From the NCBI GenBank assembly GCA_943367715.1, contig CALRJY020000032.1, positions 12,610-76,609 on the forward strand: a DNA stretch of 64,000 nucleotides. The letters run 5' to 3'. This stretch comes from JAEYXS01 sp943367715. GTDB taxonomy: Bacteria > Verrucomicrobiota > Verrucomicrobiia > Limisphaerales > JAEYXS01. Positions within the stretch are counted from its first letter, which is position 1, and the number at the start of each line of letters is the position of its first letter. Below, piece after piece: positions 1-8,667 of the stretch. Both the position numbers and the translations under genes were made by a program. Under the pieces are notes generated by a model. The model saw only the letters and a program-made list of their open reading frames with translations, had not been told where the DNA came from and searched no databases.

Positions 1-2
1 TC

Positions 3-461
3 AAGCTGAACAACGGGCAGGTCATTCGCACCCGGCCTTGGGATGATATATACTTTCAGGCGACGACCCGTGGCGGCCGCGTGATGGATCACATCCTCGC
101 GAACAAAGCGGTGTTCAAACAAAGCACTGACACGGTGGGTGATGTTGCCATCGTCAGCGGTGCCGTGTTGGCCACCGGCCGGAACACGCAGGAAGCCGGG
201 CTCGGCGTCTTGGCATTCGGTCTGTTGAGCAAGGCCATCGCAGCCGGAACAACGCCCGCAGCAGACGTCCGGGCGTGGGATAATCTCCCGCAGTTCCTAG
301 GCTTTGGCGCTTTGCGCGTCGCGCCGGGCACGTACACGGCGCAAGTTGAATTCCAAGATGGCGCAGGCCGTCTATTGGCTAACCTCAGCCGCAGCGTGAC
401 CTTTGAAGTCAAAGCGGCAGACCGCGACACAGTGGTGTATATTTCCGACAAGCAACAGTAA
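3..461 (+). CDS. COG3014-like protein, C-terminal part (gene starts before the window)
   Basis: The reading frame is open from the first complete codon of the window, so only the last 152 residues are seen and the first Met at 81/84 is internal. The fragment contains a hydrophobic Gly/Ala-rich stretch (around IVSGAVLATG...LGVLAFGLLSKAIAAG) and then a small beta-rich end with WDNLPQFLGFGALRVAPGTY, which resembles the C-terminus of COG3014-type envelope proteins. The two genes that follow at short distance (a YcfL-like lipoprotein and an LpoB/CsgG-like protein) are the usual partners of COG3014, and this supports the call. The biochemical role of the family is poorly known; an envelope role is inferred from the neighbours. 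The family assignment is from memory of sequence character, so moderate confidence. Confidence 0.5.
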   Translation, partial: KLNNGQVIRTRPWDDIYFQATTRGGRVMDHILANKAVFKQSTDTVGDVAIVSGAVLATGRNTQEAGLGVLAFGLLSKAIAAGTTPAADVRAWDNLPQFLGFGALRVAPGTYTAQVEFQDGAGRLLANLSRSVTFEVKAADRDTVVYISDKQQ

Positions 462-477
462 GCAACGTAGTAACCCT

Positions 478-888
478 ATGAATAAGATCTGGCTCAGTTC
501 TCTCTTGCTCGCCGCAGCAGTCCTCACAGGCTGCCAGTCTGGCGGAGCGTATTCTCCCAAGAACACGACGAAGTATGATCTGGAGAACAAGGAGAAGTTC
601 GTGCTCATGGACAGCATGGTGCAACGCTCCGTGACTTCTTCCGGCATCCAGAAACGCATTCTGCCCGACGGCCGCCTCGAAGTGATCGCCCATGTGCGCA
701 ATCGCGAAGGCCGCCGCATCCAGGTGCAGACGAGCTGCGTGTTCAAGGACGAGAGCGGTTTCTCCACGGATGACGAAACGCCGTGGCAGACGCTGATCCT
801 CACGGAGAATTCCCAGGAAGACCTCCGTTTTGTCTCCATCAACAACAAGGCGCGTGATTTCACCATCCGCGTCCGTCAGGCTCATTAA
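478..888 (+). CDS. YcfL-like small lipoprotein
   Basis: A 136-residue protein. The Met at 478 gives a textbook lipoprotein signal (MNKIWLSSLLLAAAVLTGC) with the lipobox LTGC at residues 16-19, which decides the start over the upstream in-frame Met at 403. The mature part is hydrophilic with beta-strand character (RLEVIAHVRNREGRRIQVQTSCVFKDESGF), as in YcfL-type proteins, which carry a DUF1425-like domain. It lies 16 bp after the COG3014-like gene and 19 bp before the next gene, so the three are probably one operon. Likely anchored in a membrane by its lipid group. Function is unproven; in other bacteria this family sits beside the penicillin-binding-protein activator LpoB. Confidence 0.65.
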   Translation: MNKIWLSSLLLAAAVLTGCQSGGAYSPKNTTKYDLENKEKFVLMDSMVQRSVTSSGIQKRILPDGRLEVIAHVRNREGRRIQVQTSCVFKDESGFSTDDETPWQTLILTENSQEDLRFVSINNKARDFTIRVRQAH

Positions 889-907
889 GTTGAACGAAAG
901 TTTCCGT

Positions 908-1948
908 ATGAAAACGACCATTGCAGCGACGTTGGCAGTCATCCTCGCGGTTGGCTCGGCCTCGGCCCAGCCCGCGCAGAAGATCGGTCCGGACGGCAAA
1001 CCGATGGCTCCGCAACCGCCACCACCGTTGACCACGGCGGAAGGTATCGCCACGCAACCGCCCGTGATACCGACGGCGAATAACCCCGTTTACGTCTATC
1101 AACAGCAGGTCATCGCGAACCAACCCGCGCTCATCGCGCCAGAACAGGCGCGTGGGATCATCGAGAACTTCAAGAAAGGTTACGCGAAGCTCGGCGAACC
1201 GCGCATCTTGATCTACGTGAACCGCGAGTTGGTGGATGAGAAGTCCGGCTTCGGTCTTTCCGCTCGCACGGAAAAGACGACTACTTCGAAAACCACTTAT
1301 AACAGTGATTTCCAAGCGGACCCGAACGCTAACAAGGCGAACGGCGGTAACATCTCCGCCGGCGGCAATGTGAACATCAGCGGTGATGCCGGTAACGGCA
1401 ATGTGCCCATCGGCAAAGGCAACATCTCCTCCGTGAACGAGAAGGCTTCCCGCGATGATACGTACAAGAACACGAATCGCGCTGACCAGACCTTGGCCGA
1501 CAAACAGACTGTCCGCGATGTGGAACGGCTCTTTGGCCGTCCACTCCGTCACGGCAATGCTAAGATCACTGATCAGCGCACCGCCACCCAGCTCATGGGC
1601 AGCCGCTCCGTGGAAGACATCTTGAAATCCACAGACACCGAGCAAGCCCGCAAAGATCGTGCGGCCATTGCCCAGCAAGCGGACGTGGTGCTGGAAGTGC
1701 TCATCTCCTCCCGCACCATCACGGTGCCGGAAGCCAGCGGCGACAAAACCTATTCCGCTCCGGACATCCAAGCGACGGCCATCCGCGTGAAAGACTCGCA
1801 GATCATCGGCCAGGCCTCCGCCTCTGACATCCTCGGCAAAGATCGCTACGCCGGCCGCGTGCTGCGCAGCTTCGACGTGCGTGAGATCGCCGAAGCCACC
1901 GCACTGGCCCTCATGGAAGACATGATGCTCAGCGTGAAGGCGGATTAA
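908..1948 (+). CDS. LpoB/CsgG-like periplasmic protein with Gly/Asn-rich insert
   Basis: A 346-residue protein. The Met at 908 starts a clean signal peptide (MKTTIAATLAVILAVGSASA) with no lipobox Cys, so the product should be periplasmic and soluble, unlike classical lipoprotein LpoB. The N-terminal 40 mature residues are Pro/Gln-rich. A central Gly/Asn-rich linker (about residues 140-175, NGGNISAGGNVNISGDAGNG) separates two folded parts. The C-terminal part (about 205-346) has the pattern ADVVLEVLISSRTI...YSAPDIQATAIRVKDSQIIGQASASD, like the TolB-N/CsgG fold of LpoB. It is the third gene of the envelope cluster and is followed by a strong terminator. A role with cell-wall synthesis is inferred only from neighbours and fold resemblance. 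Confidence 0.5.
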   Translation: MKTTIAATLAVILAVGSASAQPAQKIGPDGKPMAPQPPPPLTTAEGIATQPPVIPTANNPVYVYQQQVIANQPALIAPEQARGIIENFKKGYAKLGEPRILIYVNRELVDEKSGFGLSARTEKTTTSKTTYNSDFQADPNANKANGGNISAGGNVNISGDAGNGNVPIGKGNISSVNEKASRDDTYKNTNRADQTLADKQTVRDVERLFGRPLRHGNAKITDQRTATQLMGSRSVEDILKSTDTEQARKDRAAIAQQADVVLEVLISSRTITVPEASGDKTYSAPDIQATAIRVKDSQIIGQASASDILGKDRYAGRVLRSFDVREIAEATALALMEDMMLSVKAD

Positions 1949-1971
1949 GTTGCATCGCTAAAAAATCTGAA

Positions 1972-2000
1972 AGCCCCGAACGAAAGTTCGGGGCTTTTTC
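1972..2000 (+). terminator. Rho-independent terminator after the envelope cluster
   Basis: A perfect 10-bp stem AGCCCCGAAC / GTTCGGGGCT (1972-1981 with 1986-1995) closes a GAAA tetraloop and runs straight into TTTTCTTTT. It lies 23 bp after the stop at 1948. Confidence 0.93.
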
Positions 2001-2064
2001 TTTTCGCCTAACAAATTGAAATGAAAACTCCTCTTGCAAAACCTATTCAGAGACAGCGAAAAAT

Positions 2065-2934
2065 TTAAAACAATTTGTTAAAATCCAGAACCGAAACTGA
2101 TTCGCCGCTCTTCGTATCGAGCACTCTGCCATCGGATAAGACTAGCAGCGAATTTCTGCAGGCAAATGCGTAGCGGATAGGCTTTCGAAATTGGATCACC
2201 GGTTTTATCTCTCGCGTTTTCGCATCAAATTGAAACAGGCCATATCCGGCCTTCAAATTCCAATCGCTAGCCACCCCAAAAAACAAATCAGACTCCCTTT
2301 CATAAACCAAGCTGGGGACATTAAACCAAAACGCTCGATCGGTTGAAAACACGACTTTCTTCTTTTCTAACGAACAATAAACCAGCCTGCCGCCAGGTTC
2401 AGACCAAGCTACCCCCTCATCATCAAAAGCCACGTCCAATAACGCAAAATCCATCATTGCCGTCTCGAACGAACTGCCGTCCCGGCTCAACACGGTAATG
2501 CGCTGCTCACTGCGATCCGCAAAAAGTGTCCGCGAACAGTGCCGGTCAAAGTAGGACTGGGTCCATTTGTGATGAATGCTCAGTTTGCCAGTCTTCCCGT
2601 TCAAAAGGATTGATCCGTCCATGGAAACGTTGACGTGTTCCTCGTCTCCATACGATCGGATGGAAGATACATCTTTGATAGCACTGCTCCAGATCAGTTG
2701 CCCTGTATGGTAATTGTAACACTTTACATCCTGATCCCATGCTCCCACTACACAAGTATCCTGAACCGGCCCAAAACACACACGGCACCCTGTTTCCGAA
2801 CTGGCCGGGACTCGGCCTAAAAGTTCTCCCTTGGAAACATCCATGACGTAAGCCCAGTCATCTGTCACATAAATGACAGAGGGTGCATCAGCATGTCCGG
2901 TGAGAAATTTAGCTTCATTCTGCATGTTCACCAT
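2065..2934 (-). CDS. Beta-propeller-like protein of unknown function
   Basis: A 289-residue protein when started at Met 2934 (or 286 from 2925). The frame runs on upstream into ubiE, but that extension is only the shadow of ubiE, so it is left out. There is no signal peptide. Repeated blocks of about 40 residues with aromatic-Asp patterns (CVVGAWDQDVKCYNYHTGQLIWSSAIK; GRLVYCSLEKKKVVFSTD; GLFQFDAKTREIKPVIQF) suggest a WD40/PQQ-like beta-propeller. The DNA is clearly more AT-rich than its neighbours, which hints at a recent arrival. It lies 32 bp after ubiE on the same strand. No catalytic motif was seen, and the function is unknown. Confidence 0.6.
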   Translation of the reverse strand: MVNMQNEAKFLTGHADAPSVIYVTDDWAYVMDVSKGELLGRVPASSETGCRVCFGPVQDTCVVGAWDQDVKCYNYHTGQLIWSSAIKDVSSIRSYGDEEHVNVSMDGSILLNGKTGKLSIHHKWTQSYFDRHCSRTLFADRSEQRITVLSRDGSSFETAMMDFALLDVAFDDEGVAWSEPGGRLVYCSLEKKKVVFSTDRAFWFNVPSLVYERESDLFFGVASDWNLKAGYGLFQFDAKTREIKPVIQFRKPIRYAFACRNSLLVLSDGRVLDTKSGESVSVLDFNKLF

Positions 2935-2966
2935 AATCCAGAGAGAGAGTTCGACGGAATTTCGTC

Positions 2967-3689
2967 CTACCGATTGGCCTTCACCCCATAATTGATCCCC
3001 ATCACTCCTCCCAGCAGGTTCACCACTTGGACATCTTGGCAGCCAAGCTTGTGCATCAGCTTCTCCACCCCGCGTTGCGCCGGGTAGTGCTGGAGGGATT
3101 TCAAGATGTAAGCGTGCGTATCGGAATCCCCACAGAAGAGCCGACCGAAGACCGGCACGAACCATTTCAGATACTGAAAGTAGCCGAATCGCCACAGCCG
3201 GTTATCCGGTATGCCAAAGTCTAGGACCAAGAGCCGCCCGCCCGGCTTGAGCACCCGCAGCATCTCTTTCAAGCCACCCTCGAAATCCGCCAAGTTCCGC
3301 AGGCCATAGCTGATCGTCAGGACATCCACCGAACTGTCCGGCGCAGGCAGATTTAGGGCATCCCCCCGCACAAACTCCACCCCTTTTACCCCGTCCCGCT
3401 CTTGCCGTTGCTTGGCCACGGCCAGCATAGGACCGCTAAAATCCACCCCTAAGACCTCAGCCCCCTGACCAACCAAGGCAAACGCTACATCCCCCGTGCC
3501 GCAACAAAGGTCCAAGGCCTTCTCCCCGGGCTTCACTTGCGCCAATTTGATCAACTTCCGCTTCCAATACCGGTGCAGCCCAAAGCTTTGCAAATCGTTG
3601 ATGAGGTCGTAACGGGGCGCAATGGCGGCGAAAAGGTCATTCACCTTTTCCGCCCGCTTCTCACCCGCCTCATAGAACTTGTTGGCCAT
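2967..3689 (-). CDS. ubiE: Demethylmenaquinone / ubiquinone C-methyltransferase UbiE (MenG)
   Basis: A 240-residue SAM-dependent methyltransferase that makes the last C-methylation of menaquinone (or a ring methylation of ubiquinone) in the cytoplasm. The start at 3689 (MANKFYEAGEKRAEKVNDLFAAIAPRYDLIND) matches the family N-terminus; the longer frame from 3737 adds 16 unlikely residues. Motif I is ALDLCCGTGDVAFAL, followed by GVDFSGPMLAVAK, then the UbiE signature YGLRNLADFEGGLKEMLRVLKPGG. The end GVMGINYGVKAN corresponds to the family's terminal G-x-x-x-x-H-x-G-x-K region. Length fits the family. It stands alone among unrelated genes. Confidence 0.92.
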   Translation of the reverse strand: MANKFYEAGEKRAEKVNDLFAAIAPRYDLINDLQSFGLHRYWKRKLIKLAQVKPGEKALDLCCGTGDVAFALVGQGAEVLGVDFSGPMLAVAKQRQERDGVKGVEFVRGDALNLPAPDSSVDVLTISYGLRNLADFEGGLKEMLRVLKPGGRLLVLDFGIPDNRLWRFGYFQYLKWFVPVFGRLFCGDSDTHAYILKSLQHYPAQRGVEKLMHKLGCQDVQVVNLLGGVMGINYGVKANR

Positions 3690-3730
3690 TGCGCGGACGC
3701 ACTGTAACCCGGCAGACCGGGTGAGTTCCA

Positions 3731-3753
3731 AGTTCAAAGCTTAAAGTTCAAAG
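3731..3753. repeat. Degenerate 7-bp periodic repeat (AAGTTCA type)
   Basis: The stretch reads AAGTTCA AAGCTTA AAGTTCA AA, i.e. three heptads, just upstream of ubiE. A matching block in inverse orientation lies at 3831-3861. See the linked finding on 7-bp repeats. Confidence 0.7.
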
Positions 3754-3830
3754 TATTTCCCTGTCATATCCCTTCGACCAGAAGACCTTACGCAACTCAT
3801 TGGACAAAAAGATGTTAAACCGCAACCAAC

Positions 3831-3861
3831 CTTGAACTTTAAACCTTAAACTTTGAACTAT
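3831..3861. repeat. Degenerate 7-bp periodic repeat, inverse copy
   Basis: On the minus strand this reads AGTTCAA AGTTTAA GGTTTAA AGTTCAA GG, four heptads of the same type as 3731-3753 in opposite orientation. The two blocks could pair across about 80 bases between ubiE and topB. Confidence 0.7.
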
Positions 3862-3976
3862 CTCGGCCTTCCGCCGAGAATGAGTTTTTGACTTGTGCCA
3901 TTTTTTTGTCCACGTTTCGGCCCTTGTAAAGCCTTGGGAGTGCATAAATGGCTTTACAGGTGTAACTGTTACCGAC

Positions 3977-6778
3977 ATGGGCAAAGCATTGATCATCGCA
4001 GAGAAGCCGTCCGTTGCGGGCGACATTGCCAAGGCATTGGGTGGCTTCAAGAAGACGGACGACTATTACGAGAGCGATAACGCCGTCATCGCCTCGGCGG
4101 TCGGCCATTTGCTCGAGATCGCGTGCCCGGAAGAGTATGAAGCCAAGAAGGGCAAGTGGAGCTTTGCCAATTTGCCGGTTATTCCCCCTCATTTCGCCCT
4201 GATTCCGCGTGAAAAGAGCATGGATAAGCTCAAGACGCTCCAGAAGCTCATCAAGCGCAAGGACGTGGACAAGCTGATCAATGCTTGCGATGCTGGGCGC
4301 GAAGGCGAACTGATTTTCCGCTATATCATCCAGCACACGGCCGCGAAGCAGCCCATCCAACGTCTCTGGCTGCAAAGCATGACGGCGTCTGCCATTAAGG
4401 AAGGCTTCAACAAGCTCCGTAGTGGCGCGGACCTGCAACCGCTCGCGGATGCCGCCACCTGCCGCAGTGAGGCCGACTGGCTCGTAGGCATCAATGGCAC
4501 CCGGGTGATGACCGCCTTCAATTCCAAGGGCGGCGGCTTCAACAAGACCACCGTGGGTCGTGTGCAGACCCCTACCCTCGCCATCTTGGTGGAGCGCGAG
4601 GAAAAGATTCGCCGGTTCATCTCCCGCACTTACTGGGAGGCGAATGCCTCGTTCACGTGCGAAGCGGGCGAATACATCGGTCGCTGGTTCGATGAAAAGT
4701 TTTCCAAACCGCCCGGCAGCAAAGAAGCGGATGAAGGTCTGCGCGCCGAACGTATCTGGGACAAGAACCAGGCGGAAGCCATCAAGAGCAAGTGCTTGGG
4801 CAAGCCCGGTATCGTAACGGAAGAGAGCAAGCCGAGCAACCAGCTCTCCCAGCTCCTCTATGATTTGACGAGCTTGCAGCGCGATGCCAACCGCCGTTTC
4901 GGTCTCTCCGCCACGCGTACTTTGCAGATCGCGCAAGCACTCTACGAACGTCACAAGGCCCTGACCTATCCTCGTACTGATGCCCGCGCCCTGCCGGAAG
5001 ATTATCTGGGCACCACGCGTAATACGCTCGAGGCGATGTCAGACACGCCGTACGCCCGCTTTGCCGGCACGATTCTGGAACAGGGCTGGGTGCGCCCGAA
5101 CAAGCGCATTTTCAACAACGCCAAGATCTCGGATCACTTTGCGATCATCCCGACCGGCGTGGCGCCGAAGGATCTGAATGACGTAGAACAACGCGTCTAT
5201 GACATGGTGGTGCGCCGCTTCCTGTCCGTGTTTTATCCTGCAGCGGAATACCTCATCACCACTCGCATCACGCGCGTGGAAGGCGAGCCTTTCAAGACGG
5301 ACGGCAAAGTCCTCGTCAAAGCGGGCTGGCTCGAAGTCTACGGCAAAGAAGGCGCAGGCGATGCCGATGATACCACCAGCAATCTGGTGCCGGTGAAGGC
5401 GGGCGAGAAAGTCCACACCCGCGACATCGAGCTCAAGGAATCGCAGACCAAGCCCCCACCGCGCTATTCGGAAGCCACGTTGCTCTCCGCCATGGAAGGC
5501 GCCGGCAAGTTGGTGGACGACGAAGAATTGCGCGAAGCGATGAGCGAACGCGGCTTGGGCACACCCGCCACGCGTGCATCCGTCATCGAAGGTCTCGTTT
5601 ACGAAGAGTATCTCTATCGCAATGGCAATGAGCTCCAGCCCACGGGCAAGGCGTTCATGCTCATCGCGCTGTTGCGCGGGCTGAACATCCAGGAATTGTC
5701 CAAGCCGGAGCTGACGGGCGATTGGGAGTTCAAGCTCAAGCAGATGGAGCAAGGCAAGCTCTCGCGGCCGGATTTCATGGCGCAGATCGCGGACATGACG
5801 CGCCGGATCGTGGAGCGCACCAAAGGTTTCCCCGGTGATGAAGTGCCCGGTGATTTCGGCGATCTCAAGACGCCTTGCCCCAAGTGCGGCGCGATCGTCA
5901 AAGAGAACTACCGCAAGTACCAGTGCCCGAAGTGCGATTTCGCCATCCCCAAGTTCCTGGCGGGCCGCTTGATGGAAGCTTCGGAAACCGAGGCGCTCAT
6001 CACCAATCGCGTGCTGGGTCCGCTGCAAGGTTTCCGGAGCAAGCAAGGCTTTCCCTTCGCCGCCATGCTGAAGTTGACGGACGAGCACAAGCTCGAGTTC
6101 GACTTCGGCAATGACAAGAAGGAAGGCGAATCTTCCACGCCTGTTGATTTCACCGGCAAGACGCCGCTGGGCAAATGCCCGAAGTGCGGGGCGCAGGTGT
6201 TCGAGAACGGCATGCATTACGTCTGCGAGAAGGCCACGGGTCCGGAAAAGACCTGCGACTTCCGCGCGTCCAAGGTCATTCTGCAACAGGAGATCGACGC
6301 CACGCAGATGACCAAGCTCCTCGCCGATGGCAAGACGGACGTGCTGAAGGGCTTCGTCTCCAAGAAGACAAACCGCAAGTTCGATGCCTTCATGGTGCTG
6401 AAGAAGGGCGAAGTAAAGTTCGAGTTCCCGCCCCGCGAAGCCAAGAAGGGAGCGAAGAGCAAGGAACCCGTGCCGAAGATCGATTTCACCGGCCTCACCC
6501 CGCTCAATGGCAAATGCCCGAAGTGCGGCGGCCAGGTCTTCGAGACCGCCGACAACTATCTCTGCGAGAACACGCAGCGCGACGCCAAGAAGTGCACCTT
6601 CAAGACGGGCAAGCTGGTCCTCCAGCAACCCATCGACAAGGAACAAGCGGAGAAGCTGCTCAAGAACAAGCGCACCGACCTGCTCACCGCCTTCGTCTCC
6701 CGCTCCGGCAAGCCCTTCAAGGCTCATCTGGTGGTGAAGAAAACCGGCAAGGTGGAGTTCGAGTTCCCGGATAGTTAG
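3977..6778 (+). CDS. topB: DNA topoisomerase III (type IA), TopB family, with zinc-ribbon and C-terminal repeats
   Basis: A 933-residue type IA topoisomerase that cuts one strand through a 5'-phosphotyrosine link and passes the other. The start at 3977 (MGKALIIAEKPSVAGDIAKAL) is the family start; the upstream Met at 3893 adds 28 unrelated residues. The Toprim domain (about 1-150) carries Glu9 and DAGREGE at 105-111. The active-site Tyr331 lies in LTYPRTDAR. KTTVGRVQTPTLAILVERE is also conserved. After about residue 640 come a four-Cys zinc ribbon (CPKCGAIVKENYRKYQCPKCDF) and two copies of a topoisomerase C-terminal repeat, each with its own Cys cluster and FEFP ending. Most bacterial TopB proteins are 650-750 residues, so the long tail is notable but known in this branch. 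Confidence 0.93.
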   Translation: MGKALIIAEKPSVAGDIAKALGGFKKTDDYYESDNAVIASAVGHLLEIACPEEYEAKKGKWSFANLPVIPPHFALIPREKSMDKLKTLQKLIKRKDVDKLINACDAGREGELIFRYIIQHTAAKQPIQRLWLQSMTASAIKEGFNKLRSGADLQPLADAATCRSEADWLVGINGTRVMTAFNSKGGGFNKTTVGRVQTPTLAILVEREEKIRRFISRTYWEANASFTCEAGEYIGRWFDEKFSKPPGSKEADEGLRAERIWDKNQAEAIKSKCLGKPGIVTEESKPSNQLSQLLYDLTSLQRDANRRFGLSATRTLQIAQALYERHKALTYPRTDARALPEDYLGTTRNTLEAMSDTPYARFAGTILEQGWVRPNKRIFNNAKISDHFAIIPTGVAPKDLNDVEQRVYDMVVRRFLSVFYPAAEYLITTRITRVEGEPFKTDGKVLVKAGWLEVYGKEGAGDADDTTSNLVPVKAGEKVHTRDIELKESQTKPPPRYSEATLLSAMEGAGKLVDDEELREAMSERGLGTPATRASVIEGLVYEEYLYRNGNELQPTGKAFMLIALLRGLNIQELSKPELTGDWEFKLKQMEQGKLSRPDFMAQIADMTRRIVERTKGFPGDEVPGDFGDLKTPCPKCGAIVKENYRKYQCPKCDFAIPKFLAGRLMEASETEALITNRVLGPLQGFRSKQGFPFAAMLKLTDEHKLEFDFGNDKKEGESSTPVDFTGKTPLGKCPKCGAQVFENGMHYVCEKATGPEKTCDFRASKVILQQEIDATQMTKLLADGKTDVLKGFVSKKTNRKFDAFMVLKKGEVKFEFPPREAKKGAKSKEPVPKIDFTGLTPLNGKCPKCGGQVFETADNYLCENTQRDAKKCTFKTGKLVLQQPIDKEQAEKLLKNKRTDLLTAFVSRSGKPFKAHLVVKKTGKVEFEFPDS

Positions 6779-6834
6779 GCCGCGCTTAGCGGGACACGCT
6801 TGGTATTTCAGTCGAAGTCGGCTATCGTATCCTC

Positions 6835-7794
6835 ATGTCCGAAGCGGCGTCCGAAACTGAGATCAAAGATGAACTGCTTTTGCAGTTCCTCCAGCATCTC
6901 GCGATCGACCGCGATGCTTCGATCTATACGCAGCGTAACTATCGCGAAGCCCTGCTCGATTTCTGTCGCTGGCATGCTGAGGAACGCAAATCGCACCCCA
7001 CTTGGACATCGCTTCAACGCGATGACTTCCGCGCCTTCCTGCGTCACTTAGGACGGAAGAACTTTGGTCGCGCCTCGATCCAGCTTCGCTTCAGTGCCTT
7101 GCGGACATTCTACAAGTTCCTCGTCCGCCGTGGTGAAGTGGAGATGACGCCCATCCGCAACATTTCGTTACCCAAACAACCCAAGCGCCTGCCCAAGTTC
7201 CTCACACCGGAGCAAACGCATGCTTTGATGGATGCCCCGATGCTCGAACTCGCCGCCGCTCAGAAAGCGGAAGCCAAGGGCATCGATCCCGTCGATTTCT
7301 TACGTGATGCCGCCGTGCAGGAACTCATCTACTCCTGCGGCCTGCGTATCAGCGAGGCGTGCGGTTGCAATTTGGAAGACATCGATTGGAACGAGCAACT
7401 CATCCGCGTACGTGGCAAGGGCAAGAAAGAACGGCAAGTGCCCGTCGGCACTCCTGCCTTGGAAGCCATCCGGAAGTATCGGGATAACTTGGGCGAACAC
7501 AACGCCAGCACCGGCGCCGTCTTCTTCAGCAAACCGGAATCTCAAACCCGCTTGCAACCACGTCTTGTCCAACTACGCCTCAAACGCTATCTGATCGCTG
7601 CCGGCCTGGACCACCAGATCACCCCGCACAAGCTGCGCCACAGTTACGCCACCCATCTCTTGAACAACGGTGCCGACCTCCGCAGCGTCCAGGAACTGCT
7701 CGGTCACGCGCATCTGGTGACCACCCAAGTTTACACCCATTTAACCACCGATCGTCTTAAGAAGGCTTATGAATCCGCCCATCCCCGCGCCTAA
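6835..7794 (+). CDS. Tyrosine recombinase, XerC/XerD type
   Basis: A 319-residue site-specific recombinase. The SAM-like DNA-binding domain covers about 12-105, the catalytic domain about 120-310. All catalytic residues are visible: Arg171 (CGLRISEA), Lys195 (RGKGKKERQVP), His265 and Arg268 (PHKLRHSYATHLL), His291 (ELLGHAHL) and nucleophile Tyr300 (TTQVYTH). These features fit a chromosome-dimer-resolving Xer protein better than a phage integrase, and no phage genes or att repeats are nearby. XerC and XerD cannot be told apart here, so no symbol is given. It follows topB by 56 bp on the same strand and its end overlaps the next lipoprotein gene by 26 bp. Confidence 0.9.
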   Translation: MSEAASETEIKDELLLQFLQHLAIDRDASIYTQRNYREALLDFCRWHAEERKSHPTWTSLQRDDFRAFLRHLGRKNFGRASIQLRFSALRTFYKFLVRRGEVEMTPIRNISLPKQPKRLPKFLTPEQTHALMDAPMLELAAAQKAEAKGIDPVDFLRDAAVQELIYSCGLRISEACGCNLEDIDWNEQLIRVRGKGKKERQVPVGTPALEAIRKYRDNLGEHNASTGAVFFSKPESQTRLQPRLVQLRLKRYLIAAGLDHQITPHKLRHSYATHLLNNGADLRSVQELLGHAHLVTTQVYTHLTTDRLKKAYESAHPRA

Positions 7795-8146
7795 ACCGTC
7801 ACGCTTTGCCGGACTTTGGCTTCACTCGCTCTGTACTTTGCTCCTCGCGCTCGGCCTCTTCACCGGTTGCCAGACGAACAAGATCGACTGGGCCTCCCGC
7901 GTCGGCACTTATACCTTCGATGATGCCGTGAAGGAGATGGGCCCGCCCGACAAGACCGCCACACTTACTGATGGCACGCAGGTCTGCGAATGGCTCACCT
8001 ATCGTGGTTCGGATGGCGGCACCGTCATCACCAGCGGCTACTACGGAGTCTACGCCAGCTCCAATCCCGGTTCGCCCGATGCCTTTCTGCGACTGACCTT
8101 CAATCCCGAGAAGAAACTCACCGAGGCGAAGCGGCTGTACAAGTAA
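7769..8146 (+). CDS. Small lipoprotein of unknown function
   Basis: A 125-residue protein. The N-terminus has Pro/Arg residues followed by a hydrophobic stretch ending in LGLFTGC (Cys at residue 34), a lipobox. The mature part (WASRVGTYTFDDAVKEMGPPDKTATLTDGTQVCEWLTY...) resembles small SmpA/OmlA-like or BamE-like proteins in which a short helical segment precedes a beta-sheet, but the match is weak. The start at 7769 lies inside the end of the recombinase gene, suggesting translational coupling. No other Met precedes the signal sequence. Function unknown; probably attached to a membrane. Confidence 0.72.
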   Translation: MNPPIPAPKPSRFAGLWLHSLCTLLLALGLFTGCQTNKIDWASRVGTYTFDDAVKEMGPPDKTATLTDGTQVCEWLTYRGSDGGTVITSGYYGVYASSNPGSPDAFLRLTFNPEKKLTEAKRLYK

Positions 8147-8208
8147 ATGCACGGATTTTTAATTCTCGGCTTCACAAGTCGCCGCAACTCTGTTTTTAAT
8201 CAGCGCAC

Positions 8209-8565
8209 ATGAGCGACAGCGCCAACATCTGGGATCGATTGACTCAGTTCGTGCTCGTTCTCATCGTCATCGCGATTCTGCTCGGTGTCGGTGTCTGGTA
8301 TCTCCCCCTCATCCAGCGCAATGAACGCATGCGCAAAGAGATTTTGCGCCTGGACAACGAGATCCGCCTGGAAGAAACCAAGGCCCGTGAATTGAAGGCT
8401 TCCATCGATACTCTGCGCGATCCGGCGACAGCTCCCAAAGCCGTCGAACGCCTCGCCCGTGAACGCCTCGGCTACGCCAAACCCGGAGAAACGATCATCC
8501 GTTTCGAGCCCCCCGGCACCAACAACGTCTCCACCATGCCCGCTCCAGGGCCGGTAACGCAGTAA
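8209..8565 (+). CDS. Septum formation initiator / FtsB-DivIC-like protein
   Basis: A 118-residue bitopic membrane protein. A short cytoplasmic head is followed by one transmembrane segment (about 15-35, FVLVLIVIAILLGVGVWYLPL), then a coiled coil (about 38-70, RMRKEILRLDNEIRLEETKARELKASI), then the family's small C-terminal motif ERLARERLGYAKPGETIIRF. This order is typical of FtsB/DivIC, which joins FtsL and FtsQ in the division complex. It is not next to eno or other usual partners here, so the specific name is left open. A Thr/Pro-rich tail of about 15 residues extends past the family core. Confidence 0.8.
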   Translation: MSDSANIWDRLTQFVLVLIVIAILLGVGVWYLPLIQRNERMRKEILRLDNEIRLEETKARELKASIDTLRDPATAPKAVERLARERLGYAKPGETIIRFEPPGTNNVSTMPAPGPVTQ

Positions 8566-8583
8566 GACGCAACGGTCCCGCTC

Positions 8584-8621
8584 TATCGACGTTGGGCATC
8601 GGAAGTTGGACATTGGATGTC
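8584..8621. repeat. Degenerate 7-bp periodic repeat (GTTGGAC type)
   Basis: Reads TATCGAC GTTGGGC ATCGGAA GTTGGAC ATTGGAT GTC: five heptads in phase, just after the FtsB-like gene. Same period as repeats at 3731, 21709, 30123 and 51710. Confidence 0.65.
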
Positions 8622-8667
8622 TCCTATCAATTCGTAAAACGCTTTATCTAGGCTGGCGAGGACTACT

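Noticed and set aside
5039..6727. 562-codon open frame antisense to topB
   Set aside because: Typical reverse-frame shadow of a GC-rich gene; topB has all catalytic motifs.
6835..7794. Integrase of a prophage or integron
   Set aside because: No phage genes, attachment repeats or gene cassettes next to it; features fit a chromosomal Xer recombinase.
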